Source of the DNA: Anaerosolibacter carboniphilus
GTDB taxonomy: Bacteria > Bacillota > Clostridia > Peptostreptococcales > Thermotaleaceae
DNA: 64,000 nt
Assembly (NCBI RefSeq): GCF_014205875.1
Contig: NZ_JACHEN010000024.1
Coordinates: forward strand, 1-64,000
Reading direction: 5' to 3'
A program made the position numbers and the translations under genes. Every line of letters starts with the position of its first letter. The first letter of the stretch is position 1. Below, one piece after another: positions 25,080-33,193 of the stretch. The notes below the pieces were generated by a model. The model saw only the letters and a program-made list of their open reading frames with translations. It did no database searches and was not told where the DNA came from.

Positions 25080-26447
25080 ATGACGTTAAAAAGAGAGTAT
25101 GGTAAGGAACAACCTTATATTCCTGCGGGTCCTTTTAAGATTAGGATACCATTTATTCATTATCGTTTTGAATGGGCAGATTATTTCCAAGGATTGTTGA
25201 TGTGTGCTGTCTGTCTCGGAGCAATTCCAATGCTGCAGGAGTATTTGGGAATGCCTTTTGAAGTTGCGATCGCAGTAGTCGTATTAAATGGCTTGTTATA
25301 TTGTGCCCATATTTTCTTGGGGGATCCGGTTATCCCAGGATGGGTGACACCTGCCATCCCATTATTAATGCTGCATGTAAGCCAGTTTGAAATGGGACCT
25401 GAAAGGCTGCAGGCATTGATTTCTTTTGAGATGACATTAGGTATATTGGCGATTATTCTTGGGGTTACAGGGCTTGGCAAAAAAATTGTATCTATCGTAC
25501 CAAATGCAATGCAATCAGGTATTATTTTAGGCGCTGGTTTTGCCGCCGTTATGGTTATTTTTAATAAGGGTGCGAGATTTGATACTTTTCCATTGTCCAT
25601 TACCATTTGTATCGGACTAGGCTTTTATCTCTTATTTTCGAATCATTTCAAGAGAATAAGAAATAAAAATAGACTACTGCAAATTATCTCTAACTTGGGT
25701 ATTTTGCCAGTAATCGCATTAGCGATTGTTGTAGGTCCTTTAGCAGGGGAAGTACCATGGCCACAAATTGAATGGGGAATTACAAAGCCTGCATTCACTA
25801 CACTTTTTAGAGAATGGACATTTTTCGGCGTAGGGTTTCCGCCAGTATCGATGTTTGTTAAAGGATTGCCTACGGTTTTCTCGGCATACATTGTGCTGTT
25901 TGGAGATATGATTCAATCTCAAGCTTTACTTGAGGATGCTGGGAAATTCAGACCAGATGAACTAATAGACTATAATCCTAATCGATCTCACCTGGTATTT
26001 GGATTGAGGAACCTAATTATGTCAATATTTGGACCAGACATTACAATGTGTGGACCTCTATGGGCGGCAATGCAGGTTGTTGTCTGTGAGAGGTATAAGC
26101 ATGGCCATGAGGCTATGGATTCTATCAATGGAGGTGCTGGTTCTTTCCGTTTCGGAACACTAACTGGATATCTGATTTTACCTATCGTTACGCTTGTAAA
26201 GCCGATATTGGGGATTGCCCTTGCCTCCACCATGTTGATACAGGGGTATGTATCTGTTAGAGTTGGTGTGATGAAAGCGCGTACGTTCAACGACTTAGGA
26301 ATTGCAGGAGTTATGGGTGCTGTTCTGGCTACGAGAGGAGCTACTTGGGGGCTTGCTACAGGTATCGTTCTTTGTCTGTTAATCAATTTGGGTAATAAAG
26401 GAGAATTTGATACATATATCTTTGATCAAGAGAAGCAGGCAGCATAG
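25080..26447 (+). CDS. Xanthine/uracil-permease-like transporter, candidate 4-hydroxybutyrate carrier
   Basis: A 455-aa integral membrane protein with about 12 segments, resembling the NCS2/SulP fold group; GDPVIPGWVTPAIPLLML and NAMQSGIILGAGFAAVM would be pore-lining. It starts 182 nt after the CoA-transferase gene, with AAAGGAGGAG before the ATG, and is closed by its own terminator. The position suggests uptake of 4-hydroxybutyrate or a related acid; family membership alone does not show this. The spacer 24898-25079 holds nothing else convincing, only a lone TGGCAC with no matching -12 element. Confidence 0.7.
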   Translation: MTLKREYGKEQPYIPAGPFKIRIPFIHYRFEWADYFQGLLMCAVCLGAIPMLQEYLGMPFEVAIAVVVLNGLLYCAHIFLGDPVIPGWVTPAIPLLMLHVSQFEMGPERLQALISFEMTLGILAIILGVTGLGKKIVSIVPNAMQSGIILGAGFAAVMVIFNKGARFDTFPLSITICIGLGFYLLFSNHFKRIRNKNRLLQIISNLGILPVIALAIVVGPLAGEVPWPQIEWGITKPAFTTLFREWTFFGVGFPPVSMFVKGLPTVFSAYIVLFGDMIQSQALLEDAGKFRPDELIDYNPNRSHLVFGLRNLIMSIFGPDITMCGPLWAAMQVVVCERYKHGHEAMDSINGGAGSFRFGTLTGYLILPIVTLVKPILGIALASTMLIQGYVSVRVGVMKARTFNDLGIAGVMGAVLATRGATWGLATGIVLCLLINLGNKGEFDTYIFDQEKQAA

Positions 26448-26450
26448 CGT

Positions 26451-26484
26451 AATGTGAAGATATCCTGATGGGTATCTTCACATT
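26451..26484 (+). terminator. Terminator of the abf operon
   Basis: 15-bp stem AATGTGAAGATATCC / GGGTATCTTCACATT (one G-T pair) with a 4-nt loop, then CTGATTTTAA. Confidence 0.75.
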
Positions 26485-26513
26485 CTGATTTTAATGAAAA
26501 AAGGAGCTGTATT

Positions 26514-26837
26514 ATGAAAATTATCTTAACAGAGGAGATAAAAAGATATATTCAAAAGAATAAAGCTTCTTCGTTGATTGTTGATATGATCCCACAGGAG
26601 ACGAATCCGGGATGAGGCTATGGAAAAATAAAGTCGTACTTTTCCCCCTCCGTGAGAATGGGGTTTTATAAAGAAATCGAATTAACGGGTTATTTAAAAT
26701 TTCAAACAGATGGAATTGATGTTTATTTATCACCAAAGATAAAAGCGAAAGAAGGAGAAAACATCACGATTTATTTAGAGAAACTATGGTTTTTTCGTAA
26801 ATTGGAGGTTACTGGCGTAGATTGTTTATTAAGCTAG
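26514..26837 (+). CDS. CC/Se-motif selenoprotein, UGA (Sec) at codon 34
   Basis: A 107-aa reading frame from the ATG at 26514 (AAGGAG 7 nt upstream) to TAG at 26835-26837, interrupted only by TGA at 26613-26615 inside NPG-U-GYG. The frame after the TGA is clearly coding and the whole product is similar to the CC protein at 11482-11766, with U taking the place of the Cys pair. A stem-loop suited to a bacterial SECIS follows the TGA at once. Gene callers would keep only the part from 26652. Function unknown, presumably redox. Selenocysteine machinery genes are not in the window. Confidence 0.85.
26614..26650 (+). promoter_or_regulatory. Putative bacterial SECIS stem-loop
   Basis: Lower stem GAGG / CCTC (26614-26617 with 26647-26650, using two bases of the UGA), internal loop, then GGA / TCC and AAAGT / ACTTT around the apical CGT. 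The apical loop lies about 20 nt after UGA, a normal distance for bacterial SelB-binding elements. Folded by eye. Confidence 0.55.
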
Positions 26838-26840
26838 GAT

Positions 26841-26892
26841 TAAAACAGATAAAATGGAGCTAACCTATGATAGCTCCATTTTATCTGTTTTA
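26841..26892 (+). terminator. Strong terminator after the selenoprotein gene
   Basis: A perfect 22-bp stem (TAAAACAGAT..GGAGCTA with its complement) around an 8-nt loop, directly after the stop codon. Confidence 0.85.
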
Positions 26893-26961
26893 AAAGAGTA
26901 TTGATTGTTAGAAGGATAAATTTGGAAGTTAGAGAAATATAGATTGTATGGAGGTGGATTA

Positions 26962-27696
26962 ATGGATGGAGTTAAGGTAGTATTCTTTGATATGGGAAAT
27001 ACGTTATTACATTTTCATTATGGAGAATCAGATGAAGAAAAAGATATGCAAGGTTTAATATATTTAACGGAGTATCTAAATAAATTTAATGAGAATATTA
27101 AATTTGACGAAGTGAAGCAAGGTTTTTACACAAGCTGGATGAACGGAATCAGAGATAGAAAAATAACCCATATAGAGTATCCAATCGAAGATTTTCTAAA
27201 TAATTTTCTACAAAAATACCAAGTAAGCCTGGATTTAAAACAGTGTATAGAAGCCATTCATTTATTCTATACAGAATATAGAGAGCAAGTATATTTTGAA
27301 AATGATATATATGATGTTTTAAAGATGATAAAACATAAGGGTTACAAAATAGGAATTATATCGAATACTTGTTATTATGATGAAGTCATGAAAGCGTGTT
27401 TTAAAAAAGCAAAAATCTATGATTTGATTGATAGTTTTACTTTTAGTTATTCGTTAAGAATAGGAAAGCCAAACAAAGAAATTTTTACAAGGGCTATTGA
27501 TGCAATGAAAATTACCCCTCAGGAAGCAATAATGGTAGGGGATAGCTTGGAGAGTGACATTAAACCAGCTATAGACTTAGGCATGAAAACGATATGGCTT
27601 AATCGCGAAAGTAGAAATATAAATAAGGAAGTTATGGCCGATATTGAAATATCATGTATATCTGAAATATATAAACATATAGAGACCTGGAGATAG
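26962..27696 (+). CDS. HAD family hydrolase (subfamily IA)
   Basis: A 244-aa phosphatase-like enzyme. HAD motif I is FFDMGNTLLHF (the second Asp of DxD replaced by Gly, as in DxGNT members), motif II is ISNTCYYD, the motif III lysine is in IGKPNKEIF, and motif IV is MVGDSLESDIKPA. A helical cap lies between motifs I and II. The loss of the second motif-I Asp could point away from simple phosphomonoesterase activity. The ATG at 26962 has GGAGGTGG 6-7 nt upstream, better than the in-frame ATG at 26944. Monocistronic. Confidence 0.85.
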   Translation: MDGVKVVFFDMGNTLLHFHYGESDEEKDMQGLIYLTEYLNKFNENIKFDEVKQGFYTSWMNGIRDRKITHIEYPIEDFLNNFLQKYQVSLDLKQCIEAIHLFYTEYREQVYFENDIYDVLKMIKHKGYKIGIISNTCYYDEVMKACFKKAKIYDLIDSFTFSYSLRIGKPNKEIFTRAIDAMKITPQEAIMVGDSLESDIKPAIDLGMKTIWLNRESRNINKEVMADIEISCISEIYKHIETWR

Positions 27697-27855
27697 AGAA
27701 GACGTATAAACCATATATTCTAATCAGGTAATTATTTACTTATTTTCTATATATTGAAGATCCTTCTGCTTATATGATAGTATATGTACAAGGTAATCGG
27801 ATAAAGCAGGGTGTGGTTGCCACTTCACTTTATTGAAGAAGGGAGGTGGTGTGGT

Positions 27856-27954
27856 ATAAGCGTATATGAAGCAATATCGTTAATGATAATGTTTTCTGCG
27901 TTCCTAGTATCGCTTATCTCCTATTTAGATAGGAATAACAACCAAAAAAAATAA
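27856..27954 (+). CDS. Holin-like small hydrophobic toxin (type I toxin-antitoxin)
   Basis: A 32-residue peptide ending SVYEAISLMIMF-SAFLVSLISYLD-RNNNQKK, one membrane helix with a charged tail, matching the holin-like toxin family of Firmicutes (TxpA/BsrG-like). A strong GGGAGGTGG precedes it, but no canonical start lies in frame at the right place; ATA at 27856 has ideal spacing, with ATG at the 'LMIM' codons as the alternative. The gene may use a rare start or be a decayed copy. Its 3' end overlaps the antisense RNA. Confidence 0.6.
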   Translation: MSVYEAISLMIMFSAFLVSLISYLDRNNNQKK

Positions 27955-28036
27955 TCACCCTGCCTCGCCCGCAGCGTGATTATATGATCTTAAACACGTA
28001 TGCTGGCAACCGCACTATGCGGTGCCGATTGCCTTT
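27944..28036 (-). ncRNA. Antisense antitoxin RNA
   Basis: The minus strand has an extended -10 (TGCTATAAT, plus coordinates 28042-28050), and about 85 nt later a hairpin ATAATCAC / GTGATTAT followed by eight T. The predicted RNA of about 90 nt is complementary to the toxin stop region and 3' untranslated region, the usual RatA-like arrangement. Ends are estimates. Confidence 0.6.
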
Positions 28037-28039
28037 TTT
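28005..28039 (+). terminator. Terminator of the toxin transcript
   Basis: GGCAACCGCA CTA TGCGG..TTGCC followed by six T. It falls inside the antisense RNA region, giving the overlap typical of such loci. Confidence 0.7.
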
Positions 28040-28084
28040 ATATTATAGCATAAAAATGAAGAAATAAACATCAATCGTTGTAAA

Positions 28085-28879
28085 TTAACAGCTAATCATA
28101 TCCAGGTTTTGGTAAGTGATACACATAGGGGTTTTGAACAGAGGACATTCAATAATCTTAGAATTTATGCCAAAAACGTCTTTTATTAGCCCTTCTGTGA
28201 TGATTTCTTTAGGTTCACCCTCTCCATAGACTTTACCGTCTTTTATTGCGATGATATGATCTGCATATCTGCAAGCTAAATTGATATCATGAAGTACAAT
28301 GACGATGGTTCTTTGCTCGTACTGATTCAAGCTTCTTAACAAGTCGAGTACTTCGATCTTATATTTGATATCCAGATGATTTGTAGGTTCGTCAAGCAGG
28401 ATGGTGTCTGTCTGTTGAGCCAAGGTCATGGCGATCCAGACTCTTTGCTTTTGTCCACCAGATAAATCTGAAATCTTCTTATGTTGGATATGGGTTAATC
28501 CTGTTTTTTCCAAAGCATAATTTACAATTTTTTCGTCTTCCTTACTCCATTGACTAAACCAGCTTTGATAAGGATATCGCCCCTGTTTTATCAGGTTAAA
28601 TACAGTCAAATCAGAAGGAGCTGTAGGTGATTGTGTAAGGATAGCGAGCTCCTTGGCTATTTCCTTCGAGGACTTTTCAAATATGTTGACATTTCCTAAG
28701 AACACTTTCCCTGACATAGGTTTTAAAAGCCTAGCCATAGTCTTTAACAGCGTAGACTTGCCACAACCATTACTTCCAACCAAGATGGTAATCTTATTCT
28801 TTGGAATGGTTACATTGATATCTTTCAATACAATATAGTCGCCGTAGCCTAACGTTAAATCCTTTGATGATAAACTCAT
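28085..28879 (-). CDS. Iron-siderophore/haem ABC transporter ATP-binding protein
   Basis: A 264-aa FecE/FepC-type ATPase: Walker A GSNGCGKSTLLK, ABC signature LSGGQKQRVWIA, Walker B TILLDEPTNHLD, switch His in VLHDINLACRYAD. It drives import through the two FecCD-type permeases directly upstream in the same operon. It ends the minus-strand unit close to the toxin-antitoxin locus; no clear terminator was seen. Confidence 0.94.
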   Translation of the reverse strand: MSLSSKDLTLGYGDYIVLKDINVTIPKNKITILVGSNGCGKSTLLKTMARLLKPMSGKVFLGNVNIFEKSSKEIAKELAILTQSPTAPSDLTVFNLIKQGRYPYQSWFSQWSKEDEKIVNYALEKTGLTHIQHKKISDLSGGQKQRVWIAMTLAQQTDTILLDEPTNHLDIKYKIEVLDLLRSLNQYEQRTIVIVLHDINLACRYADHIIAIKDGKVYGEGEPKEIITEGLIKDVFGINSKIIECPLFKTPMCITYQNLDMISC

Positions 28880-29947
28880 TTAGATCCCCCTTTTAAGAGC
28901 TTGTTGGTTTTTAACCAATAAATAGATAAAGAATGGTGCACCGATTCCTGCGGTAAATATTCCTACAGGTAAATCCAGTGGGAAGAACAGGGTTCGTGCA
29001 GCGACGTCCGATAAAACTACGATGATACCACCTACCAAGGTGGATAGTGGTAATATATTTTCAAAAGATGAGTTTGTGAGCTTTCTACATATATGAGGCG
29101 CAATGAGACCAACAAAGCTGACTCCTCCGCCGACAGCTACTGCACCACTGGCTAGGGCAGCACTTAGAACCATTAAAATAAAGCGGTTTTTTTCAACGGA
29201 GCTGCCTAAGCCTATGGATATGCCATCATCTAAATTTTGTATGTTCAATTCTCTTGTATAAATAATCGTTATAATAAAGAGAACAAAAAACCAAGAGGAT
29301 AGAAGCTTAACGTGAGACCAGTTTGTGCCATATACAGTTCCTGTGATCCAAAGCTGGGCTTCCTTGATAAATACGACCGGACCATTGATGATGAGTATGG
29401 AGGTGACCGCTTTTGCTGCACCAGCGACGGCAATGCCGATCATGATGAGCCGATAGGGAGTAACACCTTTTTTAAATGCAAGCAAATAAACGAATAATAC
29501 TGCTGAAAAGGCTCCTACAAAAGCAAACACAGGCATGTAAAATATGCTAGTGGTTAAGGCATTATTTTTAGGATCCGTAAATAAGGTCAGGAATATTAAG
29601 GCGCCTACAGAACCGCTGTCGGTTATACCAATGATATTTGGTGCAGCCAGCGGGTTCTTTACAACGCCTTGAAGAATTGCTCCCGAAAGCCCTAGTGAAG
29701 TACCTACAAAAAAGGCTACTAATGTTCTCGGCAACCGTATAGTATGGATAATCAAGGAATCGCCCGTATTATTTCCGCCAAAAATGATCTGAACAATCTT
29801 AAACATCGATATATGCTTTTGTCCCATGCTTAGACTGAAGAGTATGGATAAAATACAGATTATAGCAGCACTAAGTATGATGAAAACACTTCTTTTTTCA
29901 TATATAACGGAAAATCTTCCTTTTCGAGCGATTAAAAAATTCTTCAT
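28880..29947 (-). CDS. FecCD family iron-chelate permease
   Basis: A 355-aa permease with about ten membrane segments; RLPRTLVAFFVGTSLGLSGAILQGVVKNPLAAPNIIG and FVGLIAPHICRK are FecCD/BtuC signatures, the latter near the ATPase coupling helix. It overlaps the other permease gene by 4 nt and abuts the ATPase gene. The two permeases form the heterodimeric channel. Confidence 0.94.
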   Translation of the reverse strand: MKNFLIARKGRFSVIYEKRSVFIILSAAIICILSILFSLSMGQKHISMFKIVQIIFGGNNTGDSLIIHTIRLPRTLVAFFVGTSLGLSGAILQGVVKNPLAAPNIIGITDSGSVGALIFLTLFTDPKNNALTTSIFYMPVFAFVGAFSAVLFVYLLAFKKGVTPYRLIMIGIAVAGAAKAVTSILIINGPVVFIKEAQLWITGTVYGTNWSHVKLLSSWFFVLFIITIIYTRELNIQNLDDGISIGLGSSVEKNRFILMVLSAALASGAVAVGGGVSFVGLIAPHICRKLTNSSFENILPLSTLVGGIIVVLSDVAARTLFFPLDLPVGIFTAGIGAPFFIYLLVKNQQALKRGI

Positions 29948-31002
29948 GATCTATTTTCCTCCTTTCTAGCAATATAGATGAAAAATGGTGCCCCAATGAT
30001 AGCCGTTACTGCTCCCACGGGAATTTCTTTGGGATATATGATAAAACGAGAACCAATATCTGCCAGTAATAAGAATATAGAACCAAGTACGATATTATAA
30101 GGGATGGCCCACTTAAATTCTGATCCGACGAGGGAACGGGTTAGGTGGGGAATGATTAACCCTACGAGTCCAATAGGTCCTGCCACAGCCACAGAAGCAC
30201 CCGCGAGCAAAACGACCAAAAGTATCATTTGAATCTTTAAAAATTCCGTATTTAAACCCAATCCTTTTGCCATTTCTTCTCCAAGAGAAAAGATGTTTAG
30301 TTTCTTTGAAATAAAGAAACATATAACCCAGGCCCCTAACATGTAGGGAATCACATGAAATAATACATCCATACTCCTTCCTTCCACGGAACCCGTAAGC
30401 CAGAACAGAACCTCTTCCATGGTTCTTTGATCTTTGTAGAGTATTACCTGGGTAAAGGACATGAAAAAGGCGGAAACTGCTGCTCCTGCAAGGGTTAGAT
30501 CAAAGGTCTGAATAGATCCTTTCATGCCGCCGGCTAAAGCATATACAAATAGAACTGCCAAGGCTGCGCCGACGAAGGAAAAGATTATCATGTGGTCTTG
30601 GGTAAACTGTGGAAAATAGCTATATGCAAAAACCATAAAAAAGGCTGCACCTGAGTTCACGCCTAATAACCCTGGTGAAGCCATAGGATTTTTTGTAAGG
30701 GTTTGCATCAGTGCACCGGATAGGCTTAAGCTAGCACCTATAAAGAGAGCTGTCAGCGTTCTTGGCATTCTTGACGTTTTTATGATGATGTGTTCCGTAA
30801 GATCGGAATAACTCCCATAGGCATTTACTAAATCAATCCACGAAGTTTTTATGTAACCTAATAGCAAACTTCCTAAAAGACAAGCCATCAGCAAAGTAAT
30901 AAATATCAGTAGTACAATGAATCTTGCTCTATTACTTTCCAATGAAAGCTTGAGATCCTTGATATTCACCAAATAAAACATCCTCTCATCATGTAAATTC
31001 AT
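29944..31002 (-). CDS. FecCD family iron-chelate permease
   Basis: A 352-aa permease, first gene of the iron-uptake operon, with SRMPRTLTALFIGASLSLSGALMQTLTKNPMASPGLLG and GLVGLIIPHLTRSLVG. The start is uncertain: ATG at 31002 has no ribosome site, ATG at 30981 directly abuts GAGAGG, and TTG at 30972 is 9 nt from it and begins MVNIKDLK. The longest form is given. Expression is probably iron-repressed through the Fur-like box in the divergent region. Confidence 0.92.
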   Translation of the reverse strand: MNLHDERMFYLVNIKDLKLSLESNRARFIVLLIFITLLMACLLGSLLLGYIKTSWIDLVNAYGSYSDLTEHIIIKTSRMPRTLTALFIGASLSLSGALMQTLTKNPMASPGLLGVNSGAAFFMVFAYSYFPQFTQDHMIIFSFVGAALAVLFVYALAGGMKGSIQTFDLTLAGAAVSAFFMSFTQVILYKDQRTMEEVLFWLTGSVEGRSMDVLFHVIPYMLGAWVICFFISKKLNIFSLGEEMAKGLGLNTEFLKIQMILLVVLLAGASVAVAGPIGLVGLIIPHLTRSLVGSEFKWAIPYNIVLGSIFLLLADIGSRFIIYPKEIPVGAVTAIIGAPFFIYIARKEENRS

Positions 31003-31050
31003 AAAATATAATTACAATCAGAGTATAAGCTATTGTCGAAAGAGTGTCAA

Positions 31051-31065
31051 TGATAATGATTGCTA
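31051..31065. promoter_or_regulatory. Fur-box-like site between divergent iron genes
   Basis: TGATAATGATTGCTA matches the 7-1-7 Fur consensus TGATAAT-N-ATTATCA at 11 of 14 positions. A further GATGATAATTA follows at about 31072. The site lies in the 149-nt region shared by permease and binding-protein genes. Confidence 0.5.
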
Positions 31066-31151
31066 TAATTAGATGATAATTACTTGCAATTAAAAAACAT
31101 TTATGATATGATCTGAAACGTAACAATAAAACTTACAATGGGAGGATTCGT

Positions 31152-32117
31152 ATGAAAGCAAAAAAAATATTAGCAATGTTAACCCTTTTAGTCGTAGCAA
31201 TTGCATTTACAGCATGCACAACCGTGAAGAAAAATGAGGATGCCCAGCAGGTGTCGAATACAAATGCTCCAGTAAGAGTCATTGAACATGCCATGGGTCA
31301 GACAGAAATTGCAGGGGAGCCAAAGCGGATCGTTATATTGACGAATGAAGGTACGGAGGCATTGCTTGAGTTAGGTGTGAAGCCGGTAGGCGCAGTTCAA
31401 TCTTGGACAGGAAATCCTTGGTATAAGCATATTGAAAAGGATATGGAAGGGGTTCAAAACTTAGGGGAAGAAAGTCAAGTGAATATAGAAGCAATCGCAG
31501 CATTAGAGCCAGATCTAATTATAGGAAACAAGATGAGACATGAAAAGATTTATGATCAGCTTTCTCAAATTGCACCGACAGTGTATTCGGATACCCTAAG
31601 GGGAGAATGGAAATCCAACTTTGCGTTTTATGCGAAGGTATTAAACAAAGAAGAAGAAGGAAATGACATCATTAAAAAATTCGATGACCGTGTCGCAAGC
31701 ATTGCAGCATTAGCAGGAGACAAGTTGAAAACTGAAGTATCTATCGTAAGATTTATGCCTGGTAAGACAAGGATTTATCTAGGAGATACTTTCTCGGGTA
31801 CCATACTGAAGCAAATCGGCTTTGCAAGACCAGAAAACCAAAGAAGTGATGAATTTACAATCGAAATCGGTAAAGAAAGATTGAAAGAAGCAGATGGGCA
31901 GGTAATGTTCTACTTTACATATGAAAAGGGAGACGGTGAAGGGACTGCTAGAGAAAAAGAGTGGTTAGAAGATCCGATGTTCAAAACCCTAAATGCTGTT
32001 AAGAATAACAAGCTTTATAAGGTTGATGACGTTTCATGGAACACTGCCGGAGGTGTGAAAGCAGCAAATTTAATGCTTGATGATATTGAAAACTTTATAA
32101 AGTCAGATAAATTCTAA
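31152..32117 (+). CDS. Iron-chelate ABC transporter substrate-binding lipoprotein
   Basis: A 321-aa FecB/BtuF-type receptor: signal with lipobox FTAC, then two lobes joined by a long helix. RVIEHAMGQTEIAGEPKRIVIL and LEPDLIIGNKMRHEKIYDQLSQIAPTVY are typical. GGAGG precedes the ATG. It is divergent from its permease and ATPase genes and would deliver a ferric siderophore to them; which one cannot be told. Confidence 0.93.
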   Translation: MKAKKILAMLTLLVVAIAFTACTTVKKNEDAQQVSNTNAPVRVIEHAMGQTEIAGEPKRIVILTNEGTEALLELGVKPVGAVQSWTGNPWYKHIEKDMEGVQNLGEESQVNIEAIAALEPDLIIGNKMRHEKIYDQLSQIAPTVYSDTLRGEWKSNFAFYAKVLNKEEEGNDIIKKFDDRVASIAALAGDKLKTEVSIVRFMPGKTRIYLGDTFSGTILKQIGFARPENQRSDEFTIEIGKERLKEADGQVMFYFTYEKGDGEGTAREKEWLEDPMFKTLNAVKNNKLYKVDDVSWNTAGGVKAANLMLDDIENFIKSDKF

Positions 32118-32144
32118 TAAAAAGTCAAATAAGAAATTATGAGA

Positions 32145-32178
32145 GAGAGTCACTGGAAGGTCGTCAGTGACTCTTTTG
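32145..32178 (+). terminator. Terminator after the iron-binding lipoprotein gene
   Basis: Stem AGAGTCACTG / CAGTGACTCT with a 9-nt loop and a short T tail. Confidence 0.75.
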
Positions 32179-32368
32179 GTTGTGTAAGAAAAAGCTATTG
32201 GAGAATTTTCAATAGTCCTATTCTTAAGATGATCCTTACTTTCTTTAAGGGATATTGACGGTTATAAATACTTAAACAATCTTTATAGAATTTTTAAAAT
32301 TGCTTTATGGGCAGTTTAAGTTCATTTTTTATAATGACCTTGTAAATAAAAAAAGGAGGTCATTTGAT

Positions 32369-33046
32369 ATGAACAAAATTAAGTTAATGTATGATGTGGT
32401 GAAAACATTAAAGGAAAAAGAAATTTTTAAAGGAACTTTAAAAGCAGATGCCAGCAAAGATCAAGTCAAAGTATTTCGTCTAGAAAAAGAATTTGAAAAA
32501 AATACTTTAAGTGGTCAAGTGAAGTCTAAAATTAGTACAGAGCTAGACTATGAAGGAAAGAAAGTAAAGCATGAGAGTAATACAGAATTTAACTTGCAGG
32601 ATTGTTGTAGAGGTGAAGGTTCTCATCCTGGCTTTATGAAGCACATCCATGAACATCCACACCTTCATAACAGGAAATGCTGCGGCGTAAAGGGCAAGCT
32701 TTCAAAAATTGCATTTGTACTGAATACCTTGAACAATATGAAGGTGGAGGAACAGGAAGACAAGCGTGTAATACTGTCCATTAGCATTGATGAGATACCT
32801 GAAGAATTGAAAGATATCATCCAAGAAAAGATGCAACATAAAGGGAATCAAGAGGAAAAAGGCCCTCATGGCTGCTGCATGGAAGCGTGCTGCTTAACAG
32901 AAGACATAAATATTGATATCCAAGCACAAATTAATAAAAACAATGAACTAGAAAAGGTGCAAGTTGCTGTTCGCGGAAAGCAGAAGAAAGAGTCCGGCGA
33001 GATTCATGATATCCATCTTGAGGCAGAGCTAAACTTAACATGGTAA
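32369..33046 (+). CDS. His/Cys-rich protein of unknown function, probable metal binder
   Basis: A 225-aa soluble protein that I do not recognise. The middle is a cluster of possible metal ligands: CCRGEG, then HPGFMKHIHEHPHLHNRKCCG (about residues 75-105), and later HGCCMEACC (about 170-178). The flanks are charged and beta-rich (SGQVKSKISTELDYEGKKVKHES, DINIDIQAQINKNNELEKVQV). No signal or membrane segment. AAAGGAGG precedes the ATG at 32369. It lies between an iron-uptake gene and a two-component system whose kinase is also His-rich, which suggests metal storage or sensing; this is inference. Confidence 0.7.
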   Translation: MNKIKLMYDVVKTLKEKEIFKGTLKADASKDQVKVFRLEKEFEKNTLSGQVKSKISTELDYEGKKVKHESNTEFNLQDCCRGEGSHPGFMKHIHEHPHLHNRKCCGVKGKLSKIAFVLNTLNNMKVEEQEDKRVILSISIDEIPEELKDIIQEKMQHKGNQEEKGPHGCCMEACCLTEDINIDIQAQINKNNELEKVQVAVRGKQKKESGEIHDIHLEAELNLTW

Positions 33047-33085
33047 GCAAAGAAATAGCGACTATTTAACAAGCAGGTTCTAATG

Positions 33086-33123
33086 TAAGGGTGTTAGGAA
33101 GCCAGGGGGTTTTAACACCCTTA
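33086..33123 (+). terminator. Terminator after the His/Cys-rich gene
   Basis: 11-bp stem TAAGGGTGTTA / TAACACCCTTA. An extended -10 for the kinase operon (TGGTATAAT at about 33151-33159) follows. Confidence 0.7.
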
Positions 33124-33193
33124 TATTCTATTCTTTTTAGGTATAAAAAAGTGGTATAATGGAGGAAATAATCAGGAAGAACAGGTGGTTAAT

